Source: Candidula unifasciata
Taxonomy: Eukaryota; Mollusca; Gastropoda; Stylommatophora; Geomitridae
Direction: 5' to 3'
Length of the DNA: 64,000 nucleotides
Assembly (NCBI GenBank): GCA_905116865.2
Contig: CAJHNH020008412.1
Coordinates: 7,501 to 71,500, forward strand
Positions 11,650 through 52,615 of the stretch are shown one piece after another. The position numbers were made by a program, and so were the translations under genes. The stretch's first letter is position 1, and the number at the start of each line of letters is the position of its first letter. The notes beneath the pieces are model-generated. The model made no database searches. It saw only the letters and a list, made by a program, of their open reading frames with translations, and had not been told where the DNA came from.

Positions 11650-13830
11650 TGACTCATGCTACGACACCAATCACTGAGACCACAGGGAATTTTGAGGTCA
11701 CAGCAGACAAGGAACTATCAAAACTATGCAGTGAATACAACAATAGCATAAGGACAGGCATAGTAAATGAAACATGGCTTCAAAGTTTTTTAATACCTTT
11801 GCCTAAGCCTGGCAAAAAACCATCTTCTATAAGCAGGTACCAAATTATCAGTATACAAAACACCATCGGAAAACTGCTAGAAAAAAAATGGGAAGAAAAA
11901 TCACTCCTGAATTAGAACAAGACTACCATCTACATTGGGTGGATACAGACCACATAGGGATACGTGGAGTAATGCTGCCATTCTTTGCTTACAGTGTCTT
12001 CAAAAGTTTCCATGCAAAAGTGGAAATGTGTGCTGTGACGCTAGACTTGGGAGATGCATACAACATGGTGGCCCTTTGAAAAACTCACACAACAGCTTCT
12101 AAATATCAACATTCCCATAAATACTCGTTAACTGGATAGCAGCAGCACTCTTCAAGAAAGAGGGTGTTTTCAAATGTGGAAGATGGATCTCTGATTTAAG
12201 AAACCTCACACCCAGGATTGCCTCAGGGATCACCTTTATCCCCAGTGCTCTTCAATATTTCACTGTAGAGGTAATAAAATATCAAACCTAGGGTGAAGAA
12301 AGAACACTCTCGTAAGCTGAAGAACACTCTCATACGCTGATGATACACTAGTGTACCGCTAAGACAAGAACAGGCGCAGAATTGTAGAAGAACTCAAGAA
12401 GGAACTGGGATGCATAGCAGATTGGTGTCAAACCTCCGGAGCAAAGACTAACCCTGCAAAAGTTACTGTAACTTGGTTCTCTTTGACAAATCACACAACA
12501 ACGCCCTCTGTGCATATGAATGGTGAAGAAATAGCAAGGACTGAACTTTTAAAATATCTGGTAATGAGTTTTGACTGAAACCTTAGCCACAGATTTCAAG
12601 TCGATACTATGATCAACAAGGTCAGAAAGGATTTGGCTGCAATGAGAGTTACAGCTGTCATGTATAGTCAACAAAGGCGCTAGTCATCCTCTACTAGGGT
12701 TTGATCCTTTGTCGTAGAATATGCACTGCAAATCGTTACCTTCAGCAGAACACAAATCTAAATCAACAGACTGGAAAAGGTCCCAAATGAAGCAATGTGC
12801 ATCAAACTTGGCTGCACTAAAGCCCCATCAAGTAGAGCAATGAAATACCTACTAGATCTTCCAGATATAAACAGCAGGCTTGAAATGTGCTAAGCATGTG
12901 CCTACCGCAAAATCACTGAGGTCTTTATACATCCACTGTATTTTGAACATGTGGACATGTAAAGGTAACAAACAAACTTAAACGAGGCCAGTCTTAATTG
13001 GGCTGGGCTGAGACAGTACTTCAATGGGCGACTTCCCTTCAGGACATGAACCATAGAGATCAAAGGATACTTATACCAAAAGAACACAAGCAGTACTTTG
13101 TTGTGGTTATCACCCTGACAAGACAGTGCCCTTGATTTTACGCCACCAATAGTTGATGCAGAAGTGACAGCATTGGCAGAGGAACCCACATCACCGGAAG
13201 ATGCTGTTAAATATACATATATATATATATAGCTGATTCTGTGACTCGTCGGAAGCGAAGGGCATGGGCTTCGGAAAAGTCATCAAAGAAGACAAGAGAA
13301 GCCTTTGTTTCTACCACCAGCAGCATGACAATGGAGGTCATGGCTGTGACAAAGGCCCTAGAATGACTGAAAACTCAGGAATTCACCAACACAAGCTTTC
13401 TCAGTGACTCAATGAGCATGCTACAGAAAGATCAAGGTGAGGCACGTACGGACACAGTGGCTCCATCTGATACAGCATTCTCCGAAATCACCTTCATTTT
13501 TGTCCCATAGCATGCTGGAGTGAAAAGCAATGAGAGAGCACACACCCTGGCTGGCTGAGCGACTATCAGGTGTGAGCTATCCATGGATAGGAGAGACATC
13601 ATCAATGTCATATGAGAGACTAAACGCTGTGTGGCTGGCAGTTTTGTGGAAAATAATTTTTCACTTACAGACTGCATACCCTTGTCGCACAAACTGGAGC
13701 AGCGAGACAGGATAAACTATTTATGACCCGCCTTTATTACTTTAAACAGAACAGAATGGGAGTTGTTAGCCTAAAAGCACACAAGGAAATCGGAGCACTT
13801 AATGGTCATGTCTGATGTGTGATAAAGATG
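11650..13830 (+). pseudogene. Jockey-like non-LTR retrotransposon, decayed RT and RNase H
   Basis: Plus-strand pieces in shifting frames: LIPLPKPGKKPSSISRY (RT motif region), a TLDLGDAYN region matching the usual LDL..AFD motif, ADDTLVYR at ~12340 (the RT active-site ADD box), then an RNase H region (MTMEVMAVTKALE, SDSMSMLQK) at 13320-13430. Many stops and frameshifts show it is inactive. The 5' end is missing. Confidence 0.82.
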
Positions 13831-13869
13831 ATCTTTAAATGAATAATGACCCCAAATCTGCCTGGAAGT

Positions 13870-14060
13870 TTACGCTGATTACAGTGGAAAGTTTGGGATG
13901 AAATGTGCGTAAGTTTGGAAAGAGATTAGGACGATATGTGCGTAAGTGTGGAAAGAGTTTAGGACGATATGTGCATAAGAGTGGAAAGAGTTTAGGCAGA
14001 TTAGTCTGCATAAGAGTGGCAAGAGTTTAGGATCTTTATAAAGTAACACATGTGCAGATG
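13870..14060. repeat. ~32-bp tandem repeat
   Basis: Four or five units of GGAAAGAGTTTAGGACGATA, TGTGCGTAAG-type sequence. Sequence from 14060 to 14500 shows a short (TC)n tract and no gene. Confidence 0.75.
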
Positions 14061-14514
14061 AAAAAAGCACGTTCACTAAATCCTGGCACTATCTGGCATG
14101 CCTGTCTGTAGGATCTGTCTCAAAACAGCCAACCTAGCATTCACATTTATAACACAGCATTATTGGCCCACTGTCTCACCATCTCTCTCCCTCTGTGTGT
14201 CCCTCCCCCCACCTTCTCTCTCTCTCTCTCTCTCTCTCTGTCTGTACATGTGTGAACACACTGTCTTGTAATGCCTAAAAATTGTATGTACAGACTTATG
14301 ATGTCATACAAGACATGAAATAATGAGCTCTAACAGCATAAAGTGGCAAAGCATACCTCTGGAAGAATGAAAACGATAAAAGATATCTCATATATAGCAG
14401 TGATTAACACGAAAATAAGGAAAGACTAACAATCAGCTAGAAACAAAATTAGTTCCGCCCATACAATAATCTCCAACAATGTTGAACTCAAGCCTGGAAG
14501 ATACTGTAGGAGGG

Positions 14515-14581
14515 TTGGGTGTGTGTGGGTGTGTGTGGGGGTGGGTGGGTGGGCGGGGCGGGCGGGCGGGCGGGCGGGCGG

Positions 14582-14666
<85 letters not shown>

Positions 14667-14668
14667 GG
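14515..14668. repeat. Compound GT/GGGC/GCGT microsatellite
   Basis: (GT)n, (GGGT)n, (GGGC)n, (GTGC)n, (GT)n in sequence. Alternating purine-pyrimidine over ~95 bp can adopt Z-DNA. Reading frames across it are artefacts. Confidence 0.95.
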
Positions 14669-15409
14669 GAGCTGCCCACTCTGTAAAAGTTGGTTTGCTA
14701 CAGAAACATGCAGGAAAGGACGTCACTCCAGTAAACAAGCAGAGAAAAGAATGGAGGAAACTACTGCAACTCCTGTGTGACATATAATGGCACAAATGGA
14801 CAATGATGATGATAATGATAAGGAATGTCAAAACACACAGGAGACATAATTAGATAAACATTCATGAAGACAACAACAAAAAAACATATTTTCTGACATA
14901 TGACAGATACATTTAAGTACATCCCATTTGGCACAACATTACAGATATCATAGGCTAGGTATAAACTACAGACAGCATGTCAATCATCCTTTAAACCTTT
15001 TTTACCCAGGAACACTTGAAAAAATAGGTCATGATTCAATTAGGATTCCCCAAAAAATATCTATTTAAAAAAAATTCACAGGTCATTAATCAATTCATTA
15101 CAAATGTATTTTTCTGCTTTTTTAAATTTAAAATTCTTTTATAATCAATAATTTTTGCTTCGGACAGCGCTTTGCTAATGCAGTTTCCACATAAGGACAG
15201 TAGTCTGCGGTTTTACTGCCTGAGCTACTGAGTTTAGTGTTTGGTGCAGCCCTGTGAGCTGCGTTTTTCTTATGGAAAGCCTTTCATCTGTGCAGTTGTG
15301 TCATTTTATTCGATATTGCCGGTGGCCGGTTTACATGTGAGCTGGCAAAATACCTTATGTGAGTATTCTTTGTGTGTGTAAAGTGACCACTTTATCGTGC
15401 CAGATAAAC

Positions 15410-15545
15410 TATACTATCAAGGTAAAAGATACACATGAGCACACACAGAACCTAATTTCAAATAAACCATAATATCAAGGTAAAAGATAGACATGAGCAC
15501 ATATAGAACCTAATTTTAAATAAACCAAACTATCAGTTAAAAGAT
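15410..15545. repeat. ~60-bp repeat, two to three units
   Basis: AAATAAACCATAATATCAAG, GTAAAAGATAGACATGAGCA repeats. Flanking 14830-15410 shows nothing beyond AT-rich sequence. Confidence 0.75.
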
Positions 15546-15734
15546 AAGGAGAATTCATGGGGGACCCAAGAAATTGTTCTTCTTATCAGAAATTCTTCTT
15601 GCACATCACAGAACCCAGCAGATATCACAGTCTAGGTGTAAACCACAATACAAGATGCCAATCGACTTTTAACCCCCCCCCCCCCCTTTCCCCCCAAATG
15701 AACACTACAAATTAAAAACAGATCCTCTTCCCTT

Positions 15735-15846
15735 AAGAAACAAATTCTGCAGGACAACAATTTTATACAGGTCACTAAATAATCTATTTAAAATTTCTTG
15801 CTCTATATTTTAAAATAGTAATTTGTGTATGTGCGCGCATGCATGA

Positions 15847-15912
<66 letters not shown>

Positions 15913-16015
15913 AGGGAGAGAGAGAGAGAGAATATAAAGCTTTGTGAAAGAAGTAATCAATATATGAACATGGTGAAGTATTAAATGAAAAATGGAATAC
16001 ATCCCCAGGACCTTG
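15735..16015. repeat. Unclassified interspersed repeat, copy 2, with internal (GA)n
   Basis: ACAGGTCACTAAATAATC and AGAAGTAATCAATATATGAA flank a (GA)n tract at 15857-15931, in the same order as copies at 11265 and 20095. The dinucleotide tract expanded inside the element. Confidence 0.6.
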
Positions 16016-16747
16016 AAATACATGTATATCCTCCTGTACTGGATAGTTGTTTATATTTTCATCCAAGCCAAATTAAAATATCTGATTAGTTTATATATTT
16101 TTATGTGTGTGTACATTAGTTTTCCCAAACAGAGTAGATCACTTTTTCATTCACAAGTTTGTAGGGTTGGTCGATTTTCCTGAAGGTTACGGTGTGTCTT
16201 GCTCTGTTGTTTGTTTGGTTTCTGTGATGTCTTGCATTTATGTTTTCATTCCGAAAAAGAGAATGCCTGTGACATAAGTTGCAGCATTCTCTAGGTGGGC
16301 TTGTTAGACACAGCTTCTCCATGTTTTTGGAATGTTAAAAGTGCTGGCGTGCTGAAATATACAACATGCAATATCAACGGGGTACAGAACACCCCCGTAA
16401 ACATGTGCAAAAGTCACAGGGCTCAGGAGCTACCAATCAGAAGTGAGCTGGTGTGTATATGGGTGGGGTCTGGGAAGATTAACTTTACTTTTACCAAAGA
16501 TATATATATCTACACACACACACACACATCTACAAATAATTGTATACAGTATTTTATTAAACTGACATAAAATAAATAAATCAGGTCAGATTCATATAAT
16601 AAGAGGGCTAATCTCACATTTTCAAATACTCAACATGTGAAGTAAATTCTTCTAGCCATTCCTTTTATTTGCAGGTTTCCACAGTTTACAAACTGTGCTG
16701 GTTTTGTTTTGACTAAAATGATACTCAAAGTGCACCTGTATTGTAAC

Positions 16748-17682
16748 TAGGGCTGTACCGAATATTCGCTTCGTATTCTCTTCGGGGCCGAATAGTGGAC
16801 CCAATAACTATTCGGTATTCGGCCGAATAGTTGCGGTCAGGCCGAATACAAATAGTGGTTACCTCACAACCGTTTCTGGACTGGTGGAAAAAAAACATCA
16901 AGACTTCCCACCTTGGTTTATACTGTGAAGCGTTATCTTTGTGCACCACCTACGAGCGTACCAAGTGCCCCTTTATTTCCATCTTGCATGTGTTGAGAGT
17001 ATAGTGTTGTTAGGTGTGTTGCTGTAGAAACAAAATGCAACATTTAAAAATGTAAGAGGGGCAGAAAAGCAAGTGTTCCAGTGTTGTCGGCTTGATTTCT
17101 TTGAGTGGAGTGTCCTCTTCGTTGATTCTTTGAAGTAACGGGAGTTCGTCATCATTTATGGGTGTCGTATCTGTTCTTTCGTCGTCTCGTAGAAGCGGCA
17201 GCGGCTGAATGTTTTGATCGACGTTCGGTTTCTTGATTGTCTTTGTTGTTTGATCTTCTGGCGTTGGCCGCCCGGCGTCTGGTTTCGTGAGCTCGCGGGG
17301 GGCTGGGCGACTTGTAAGGACGGCATTGTTTTCTTCGTCGGCGTTATTTTTGTTTTTGATGTTTCGCCTTGCGGGTTTTCATTTTGACTCTCTGTATTTG
17401 TCGTATTTTCCTGTTTAGTACAGCTGGAAATACCTTCAGTGAGACAAAAAGCTGGCCTAATGCTGACAACATGGAATGAAGGTTTTTCATGGAGGTGTGT
17501 CAGCACACGAACTAATACGTGCTGCAGGAGATCGCAGATTGTGGTGAGGCATAATCGCCCATGCCAGCCGACAAAGCACATGATGATGATGATTCACTAT
17601 TGGTATTCGTATTCGGCTGAATAGTTGGTCCAGCTATTCGTATTCGGCCGAATAGTGAAAATCACTATTCGGTACAGCCCTA
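16748..17682. mobile_element. hAT-type element with inverted ends and 8-bp target duplication (935 bp)
   Basis: Begins TAGGGCTGTACCGAAT and ends with its inverse, ATTCGGTACAGCCCTA. Flanks are attgtaac and cttgtaac (7 of 8 match), as expected for hAT insertion. Subterminal regions are dense in CGAATA/TATTCG palindromes. The interior carries no recognisable transposase; 17470-17595 is a plus-strand LINE 3' tail. Confidence 0.85.
17470..17595 (+). mobile_element. LINE 3' tail nested in hAT element
   Basis: TCAGCACACGAACTAATACG, GGAGATCGCAGATTGTGG, ATAATCGCCCATGCCAGCCG and a (GAT)n end equal, in reverse complement, the segment at 19140-19270. Confidence 0.7.
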
Positions 17683-17809
17683 CTTGTAACATCAGAAATT
17701 ATATCCAGACTATGCTCATATTATACTGACACAAAAATTCTTAAGATTGCAACATTAAACTGTATACTTGAATAAATAATTTAATGTACAGTAAATATAC
17801 AACCAGACG

Positions 17810-18090
17810 GCAAGATAGCAACAACTTTATGTTTATGAGATGGCAAACACTGTATGTTTATGAGATGGCAACAGCTATATATACGTTTATGAGATGGCAA
17901 CGATATGTTTGTGTGATTAAAGCAACTATATGCTCATGAGAATGTAAAAAATGTTTATGAGACGGCAACAACTGTATGTTTATTAGATGACATCAGATAT
18001 ATGTTTATAATATGGCAGTAACTAAATGTTTTCGAGATGATTATATGTTCATGAGACGATAATATGTTCATAAGATGGCAACAACTATAT
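17810..18090. repeat. ~28-33 bp tandem repeat
   Basis: Units of TATGTTTATGAGATGGCAAC with variable length, about nine copies, degenerate. Confidence 0.85.
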
Positions 18091-18270
18091 GATTTCTCTT
18101 GGTCTCCATCTGCCTCTCTTCCCCTACAAACGTCCTGTTGTTTCAACACATTCCAGTTTTACCATTCTCATAAAAGGACCAGAGAAAGTAGACTGTCTAG
18201 CTCTGATGCGAGTAATAAGTTCTCTTGAAGAGTTAATTTGTTCTAAGACATCTTCATTGTTCTTATTTTG
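18085..18270 (-). pseudogene. RTE-like LINE 3' fragment
   Basis: The minus strand reads DVLEQINSSRELITRI and RQSTFSGPFMRM, equivalent to SNEDVLVQ..SRIELIAHIRKRQSTFF at 2163-2540. Short and frameshifted. Confidence 0.65.
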
Positions 18271-18482
18271 CTGTGACACTATACCAGGTTGTATCCCAGT
18301 GTCATGGGTTTTTGTATTTGTCTTGATCTTATAGAGTGGCTTGGGTAATGGATTTGTTCTACTTTTTGCATGATTTAGCTGTACCGTCTATCCACCACTC
18401 CTTGGTCTTCTTCTTCTTGACTTCTGCCCAAAATGTTCTACTACTGAAGGTTTTGGTTTATTTTTTTTTTTCTTTTAAGGTT

Positions 18483-18875
18483 TATACATTGGATAAACTT
18501 GATGGCACAAAGGTAGTAATCCATAAGTTCTCCTTTCTACTTTTAACTCAAGTCTGAGTCCGAAGAATCTCAGCGCAGTGCTCGTTCTACTTAGCACAGC
18601 AAGGATCCTAAAATACTTTGGGTAGATTCTGAATTGCAAATTTTGTCCGGGCAGCGCTGTAAGGCTACTCTTTTTTTTTCGATTTCCAACTGCCAAGGGA
18701 TTTTTTTATGTGCCCAAAAATACACATGGACGCCCGATCTTACTACCCAGAGACCAGGGGAAATTACTAGAAGTTCACGTGAAAAGAAATCCCAGCCTTC
18801 ACTGGGGCTTGAACCTGGGACTTCCAGCACCCGAGGCAGACGCCATGCCTCGAGACCACACACTTTGGTCTTGCT
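18483..18875 (-). mobile_element. ~400-bp tRNA-SINE, full-length-like
   Basis: In minus orientation it starts with a tRNA-like head (GTCTCGAGGCATGGCGTCTG, then B box GGTTCAAGCCCC), continues with GTAAT and CCTGGTCTCTGGGTAGTAAG, a central GCCTTACAGCGCTGCCCGG, and ends GATTACTACC..GTGCCATCAAG. Other copies: 34405-34790 (-), 44890-45275 (+), 62735-62905 (-). Confidence 0.82.
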
Positions 18876-19139
18876 GCATTGTTACTGGATAGTCAAACCT
18901 CTTCGTTCTCTGTCTCTCATAGTAATTTGGCTATAGTCTCTTTCCAACTTTTTTTTCCAATCTGGTAGTTCAAACTTCATAGCAAATAGGTCAACTCGCA
19001 GTTTCTCCATTCTAGTGCCAACAAAACTCACACCGAATGTCCATCGCTGACCCTTGGGGGAAAACTCACACAGAATGTCCATCGCTGACCCTTGAGGATA
19101 AACTGACACAAACTGCAGACTCAGCAAAGCCAAATGCAC

Positions 19140-19530
19140 ACATCATCATCATCTGGTGCCTTGCCAACTGGTATGGGCGATCATGCCTATCCACAATCTG
19201 CGATCTCCTGCAGCATGTATCAGTTTGTGTGCTGACACCCCTCCATGCCATGCAACAAGACTGTCAAGAATCTTCTCTCGTTGTCTTCCTCTATCCCTCC
19301 TTCCACAGATCTTTCCAGCGATCACATGTTCCATTTTCCCTCTTCTCATAACATGGCCAAAAAATGATGACTGTCTCCTTCTGATGTCTGTGATTAGTTG
19401 TCTTCAGGTTCCTGCCACTTTCAAAAACCTCTTTGTTGCTCTTTTTGGCTGTCAAAGGTATTTTAAGCATTCTTCTGTAAAACCACATCTCTGAGGCCTC
19501 CAGAAATTGTCCAGGACTCACAGTCATATG
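19140..19530 (-). pseudogene. RTE-like LINE 3' end with (GAT)n tail
   Basis: The minus strand encodes FLEASEMWFYRRMLKIPLT, broken by a frameshift from MRRGKMEHVIAGKI and GRQREKILDSLVAW, followed by the 3' UTR and a (GATGAT) tail at 19140-19152. This best shows the 3' structure of the family in this window. Confidence 0.82.
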
Positions 19531-20094
19531 TTAAAACTGGATGTATGTAGCAAGCAAGAATTTTTTTGCACACACATGCATTAAATGCATAAAGCAGCTG
19601 TCAGAAGTGTCAGCACAAATAGTCCGACACAAGAAACACAGTTCATTGCTGATGGAAGCAGCACTTACAAAAAGATATGTAGTTGCACATGGAATTAATC
19701 ACATAAGGCACCACCAGTTCTCTGGCAACAAACTTTTTGCCATTTCCTGAATCCGCAGTTCATAACAAACATTAACCACATTGAGAAGCTGAATGGCATT
19801 CCAAATGAATCTGCACCTCACAGACTTGAGCCATGTGCTTAACTCAGTAGCTGGGCAATGGAACAATCGTTTCCTTAATGCTAGCAGATGTCCTCATGCT
19901 TCTTTCTTTTTTTTTTAATCAGTATATTCTCAATCATTCGTCTATAAAACCCCTGCAGTGTAAACAAAGTGCACCTCCTAGGAAAAATACTACATTATCT
20001 TTACCCAGGCTAATTCATTTGCTTGTCAACGGAGACTTTCACCCTTTCGCATGCGAATGCTTTAAAAAACGGAGTCATTAACCCGTGGAAATTT

Positions 20095-20280
20095 CCAGAT
20101 ACAATCCTTTAAATAAAACACCAATTTTACATAGGTCATTAAACAAATTTATAAAAATCTACTTATTTACATTTCTTTAAAAAAATGTTAAATACATAAA
20201 GATACATATAAAAGGAGTAATCAATAAGATAGAGTGCAATATTAAATGGAAAACATTTCCCAAGGAGCTTAAAAAAACAA
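20095..20280. repeat. Unclassified interspersed repeat, copy 3
   Basis: ACATAGGTCATTAAACAAAT and AGGAGTAATCAATAAGATAG match copies at 11265 and 15735. The remainder of 19530-21420 shows a poly-C tract (20402-20445) and no gene. Confidence 0.55.
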
Positions 20281-21419
20281 CAACAAAAGCACCTCATGTA
20301 TCAGGTGGTTCATGTCGTGATCTTGTAACCTATATCACTAAGGCTTACGGGACAATCTGACAGCAAACTGGCTTTTAAAAAAAGCTGTTGGGATCACAAG
20401 GACACCCCCCCCCCTCTTTCCTCACCCCCCCCCCCCCCCACCCCACCACCAAACAGTTTAAATTCATATCCTGTAAACACTCTTCAGACGCAAAACAAAA
20501 CAATGCCCCATGCTTTTCAAGAATAGGTCAATAATCAACATGGCAACATATCAGCATTTATACAAGACTGTGTCACAGCAGAGACTTCATTTAGTCTTCC
20601 CCGGGTGACAGGATTAATGTACATACAAGCCAGCACATCCAAACACAGATATTTCATTTTGTTCAATTGTGACAGAGAAGTTGATGCAGAAGGAAAACTG
20701 ACCCTACCTGAAGGTTTAAATTATGGAGAAATATCCGTTCAACTGAGACGTACAACATGTCAGCTTTACAGTACCACAATCATGAACAATAAAATAAACA
20801 CTGCGGCTAAAAGACCTTCATCAGCATACAACACAAACAACAATGATACAATGTGCGTACAAATTACAATACATTTTAAAAAAGAAATCACTTAGATTAA
20901 CCCTGAGGTCTTTCACCCCCCAAAAAGTCCATAATAGACTTGAAATGCAGAAGCTCTGCTTTATTATGCAGAATGTTGGCTCAAAGTTGGTAAAAATGAC
21001 ACTTTTCCCCCACAACATAATTACATATGACACTTTACATTCTCACATAGTTATGAAGGCATTTTCTCTAGGTGAGATATCAAGCCTTGAGTTGGGCGGT
21101 GGCTGAGACAGAAGAGGCCGGCTATCATGTTGTAAAACGAAACTGATTAAGCGTTTGCTGAGTCGGATGTGTTGGGCCAAAAGATGTAGACACTGCAGCC
21201 TAGCTGTGAAGCAGCACAACACAACATGTCAATTGTCTTTCCAATACAGCAATGCTGAAGGAGAAGGATGAGGTGGTGAGCAGATGGATGAGGGTAATGA
21301 CACTTGAGATCCATAAACAATTTTTTCTTCTTCTGTGTCCAACATCAGCTATGCTAAACATTTATTCCCATCTGGCTCACAAACAGGATGCTGCCTCTAA
21401 GGTTGTGCCAGTATCCCCA

Positions 21420-22060
21420 CAGCTTCTCTTGTAATGTGGCTCCACTGGACCAGATTCCCAGCCTTTGCCAGGTAGTTAGGGCAGTCCTGCAGTATGTGCT
21501 GAGCATTCTGTCTTTCTGCTCCAAAATCACAGGCAGCAGATGCTTTTACACCTATCCTGTGTAGATGGGCTATAACACCACAGTGTCTGTTTAAAGCCTA
21601 CAAATTGTTGTTCGTTCTTTCCTGTTAAGAAGTTTGTTTATACTGTCACTCTCTAGTCTGTAGTCTCCATTCTGCCTTCTTCCCTCCCCATTGCAGGAAT
21701 GCTTTAGGACTGTTTTGGTTTCATTGCAGCTCTATGATGGATGAGGTTGTGGAAGATTTCCCCCTGCACCTGCTGGCTCAACTGTTCTCTCTCATTTCCT
21801 GGAATACCACAGTGGGTTGGTATCCACTGCAGAACCAGTTCTGCTTCCTTGGAAAGCAAGCCAGTGCTAGTCCTCAGATTCGCACTCTGTCTTATTTTCT
21901 GCTTGAAAATACTTGGAAAACTGACAGCGAGTCACTGAATATAACAATGTTGTGAGTTCTGTATTCTGGAGTGATAAGTTGGTGGGCTGTAGAAAAGACA
22001 GCAGTTGCCACAGCTCTGTAGTTTGTCACCTGCTGGTAAAGAGTGTTTTTCTATTCTGCT
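21420..22060 (-). pseudogene. RNase-H-bearing LINE 3' fragment
   Basis: The minus strand reads NIVIFSDSLSVFQVF (RNase H Asp), VLQWIPTHCGIPGNE (HCG.PGNE motif), then a downstream Cys-rich tail CDFGAERQNAQHILQDCPNY. These are typical of Jockey/I-type retrotransposon C-termini. Frames are broken. Confidence 0.82.
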
Positions 22061-22489
22061 GCTGGGGGTGTTCAATACATTTGCCACAGCCTTCATTTCT
22101 GACTGCATTCACAGTTGTTAATAATTTGAACTTTACACTTCTCATGCAGGTTTACCTGGAACTTATCCACACATGTGAAAATGGTCCCTTTTATCCCTTA
22201 TACATTTACATGGCGCTCTACATACACGTTTAAGCTTTAAATGAACATTGACATCATCACATAGGCAAATTTGGCACTTTACCTTCAGAACTAGTAAAAT
22301 AACACTTGACATCATCACAGGCGATTATGACATTGATATCACTGAATCCTGCATCAGGTAAAACAGCTAGGTAGGTTCGAAAGTGTCAACTGTTTTGTCT
22401 ATTTGTATATTACATAAGTAATATATTATATTTTATAAGTTAAAAGCTGGGCTTTAGAACTGGCAGCAACTTTATAACATACAGTAGAT

Positions 22490-22950
22490 GCGTGTGTATC
22501 TTGTAGAGTTGAGTGTCCTCTTTCACATATGTGCATCTTGTAGAATTAAGTGTTCTCTTTCACGCATGTGCATCTTGTAGAATTAAGTGTTCTCTTTCAC
22601 GCATGTGCAGCTTGTAGAGTTGAGTGTTCTCTTTCACGCATGTGCAGCTTGTAGAGTTGAGTGTTCTCTTTCACACATGTGTATCTTGTAGAATTAAGTG
22701 TTCTCTTTCACACATGTGTGTAGAATAAGTGTTCTTGTAGAATTTAAGTGTGTTCTCTTTCATGTGCATGTGCAGTTCTCTTGTAGTGTATCTTGTAGAG
22801 CGTTCTCTTTCACACATGTGTAGCTTGTAGAGTTGAGTGTTCTCTTTCACACATACATATCTCAAAGAGTTAAATGTTCTCTTTCACACATGTGTATCTT
22901 GTAAAGTTGAATGTTCTCTTTCACACGTGTATCTTGTAGATACAGTGAAA
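22490..22950. repeat. 37-bp satellite
   Basis: About eleven units of AGTTGAGTGTTCTCTTTCAC, ACATGTGTATCTTGTAG. Beyond it (22950-23110) there are inverse-oriented related pieces (GTGTGAGAGAGATCACT), giving weak palindromic symmetry. Confidence 0.9.
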
Positions 22951-23160
22951 TAGCGGATGTGTGAGAGAGATCACTTATCTCAAGAAGATACAGAAGATGT
23001 GTGAGAGTGATCAATGAGCTGTAGAAGATATAGGAGATGTGTGAGAGAGAACACTCAACTCTACAAGATATAGGAGATATGTGAAAGACATCACTGAAAT
23101 CTAGAAGAGTTCTGTGAAAGGGAAATCTCAGCTCGACAAAATGTACTAGTGCGATAAATA

Positions 23161-51272
<28,112 letters not shown>

Positions 51273-51371
51273 TGTCCTAGCTGGTCACCTGTGCATCTAC
51301 TGACATGTGTCAGTAAGAGGCATCAAGTATATCATAAATCAATGTTCTTTTTGTAGGATGTGCACCATTTC
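51273..51371 (-). promoter_or_regulatory. 5' UTR segment with three short upstream reading frames
   Basis: Between the exon 1 acceptor and the start codon there are three ATG-to-stop stretches of about 9, 12 and 3 codons. The first begins at 51368. All end before the main ATG, which could limit initiation or require leaky scanning. This is direct reading; the effect is inference. Confidence 0.5.
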
Positions 51372-51379
51372 CTGCAAAA

Positions 51380-52450
51380 ACAAAACACAGTGTGGTTACC
51401 TACTGGAGAAGACAATGGGTAACACAAAAAAGTAGATATTTCGGTTAGTTCCCCTAAAATCTCCCCACTAAAATCTCATTTTTGATTGGTTAACCTCCTG
51501 TTAGCTGACCTTCGCAAACTGCTAGGGGGAGTGTTCTGCAATGTGCTGGTATCGTATGGTGTATATTTAAGCAGGCCAGCACTTTTAACACTACAAAAAT
51601 ATTGAGAAACTTAATCTAACCCACAAACCCCCTAGAGAGAGATGCAACCTTTGTCACAGGCATTCTCTTTTTTTGGAAGAAAAACGTAAATGCAAGACAA
51701 GCCAGAAAGGAAACAAGAAAGCCATTAACCCCCGGACAGCAGACCGGTCTACAAAATCTATCAATGGAATATGACCTAGTTCAGCTAAGGAGATTATAGT
51801 GGATCTCATCAATATTTATATAAATAAAGCCATCTTTTTTCAAGGAACCTCCCACTATTTTTGGTAAATTTAGTCATCCCCTGTCACACTGAATATTTGC
51901 ACAGATGCTGAGAATTCCGTTAGCTAAACAGCTTGTAAACATGCCTCTATAGCTAGACGAGAAAGCGGCTTTAAAGGGAAAACGGTACTAACCAGAAGAA
52001 TCATTTTTGCAGCTTCTCGAAAGAGTTCAGGGGCAGTGGGTCTATTTTTTGTTTGCCCCAAAACGGAACCCTGGAATCCAAACAGGGAGTGGGCTTTTTG
52101 TATACTAACACTTCTCCTAATAGATACTGACCTTTACTTTATTGTAAGCAACTGCTCTATTTAGCATTTACTGATTTCAGTATCCATAACCATTGATTCA
52201 AATCTGGGTTGCTATCTGAAGTTTTGACAGCCTCTCTCTGCATGGCACGCCAAGTAAAATCAGAGATACTCTGTTCACCAAAGAAATTATCACTGAAGCA
52301 TCCGTGAGAATTAAATTTTGTTATTTCTCTCTTCACTTCACTAAGATGATGACGATCAAATGCCTAATTTAATAAAACAGTAACAAAACTGAGAAAACAA
52401 TCCTTTTTTAAGAAATTATAAAATAATAAATGTTTCTCAAGTATTTTTAA
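51380..52450. other. Upstream region of the gene, no recognisable feature
   Basis: Intron or promoter side of exon 1. A vague tandem of TTTT/AAAA tracts only; no clear TATA box or first exon could be fixed. Confidence 0.4.
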
Positions 52451-52615
52451 ATAGCAGTCAATGCTGATCAAGTATACGGAGAGATAATTATATAGGCAGA
52501 CCTACAAACACGGAGACACCAACTTGAAAGAGAAGACCAATCATAGAGACGGACTTGGGTGATATCTGCTGTAAGTAACCTCAAGGGCTTGGAATGCTGA
52601 AGAAGATCAAAGTTT
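52450..52615 (+). pseudogene. LINE 3' scrap
   Basis: Parallels 40610-40770: GGAGAGATAATTATATAGGC, GACACCAACTTGAAAGAGAA, CTTGGAATGCTGAAGAAGA. Confidence 0.65.
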
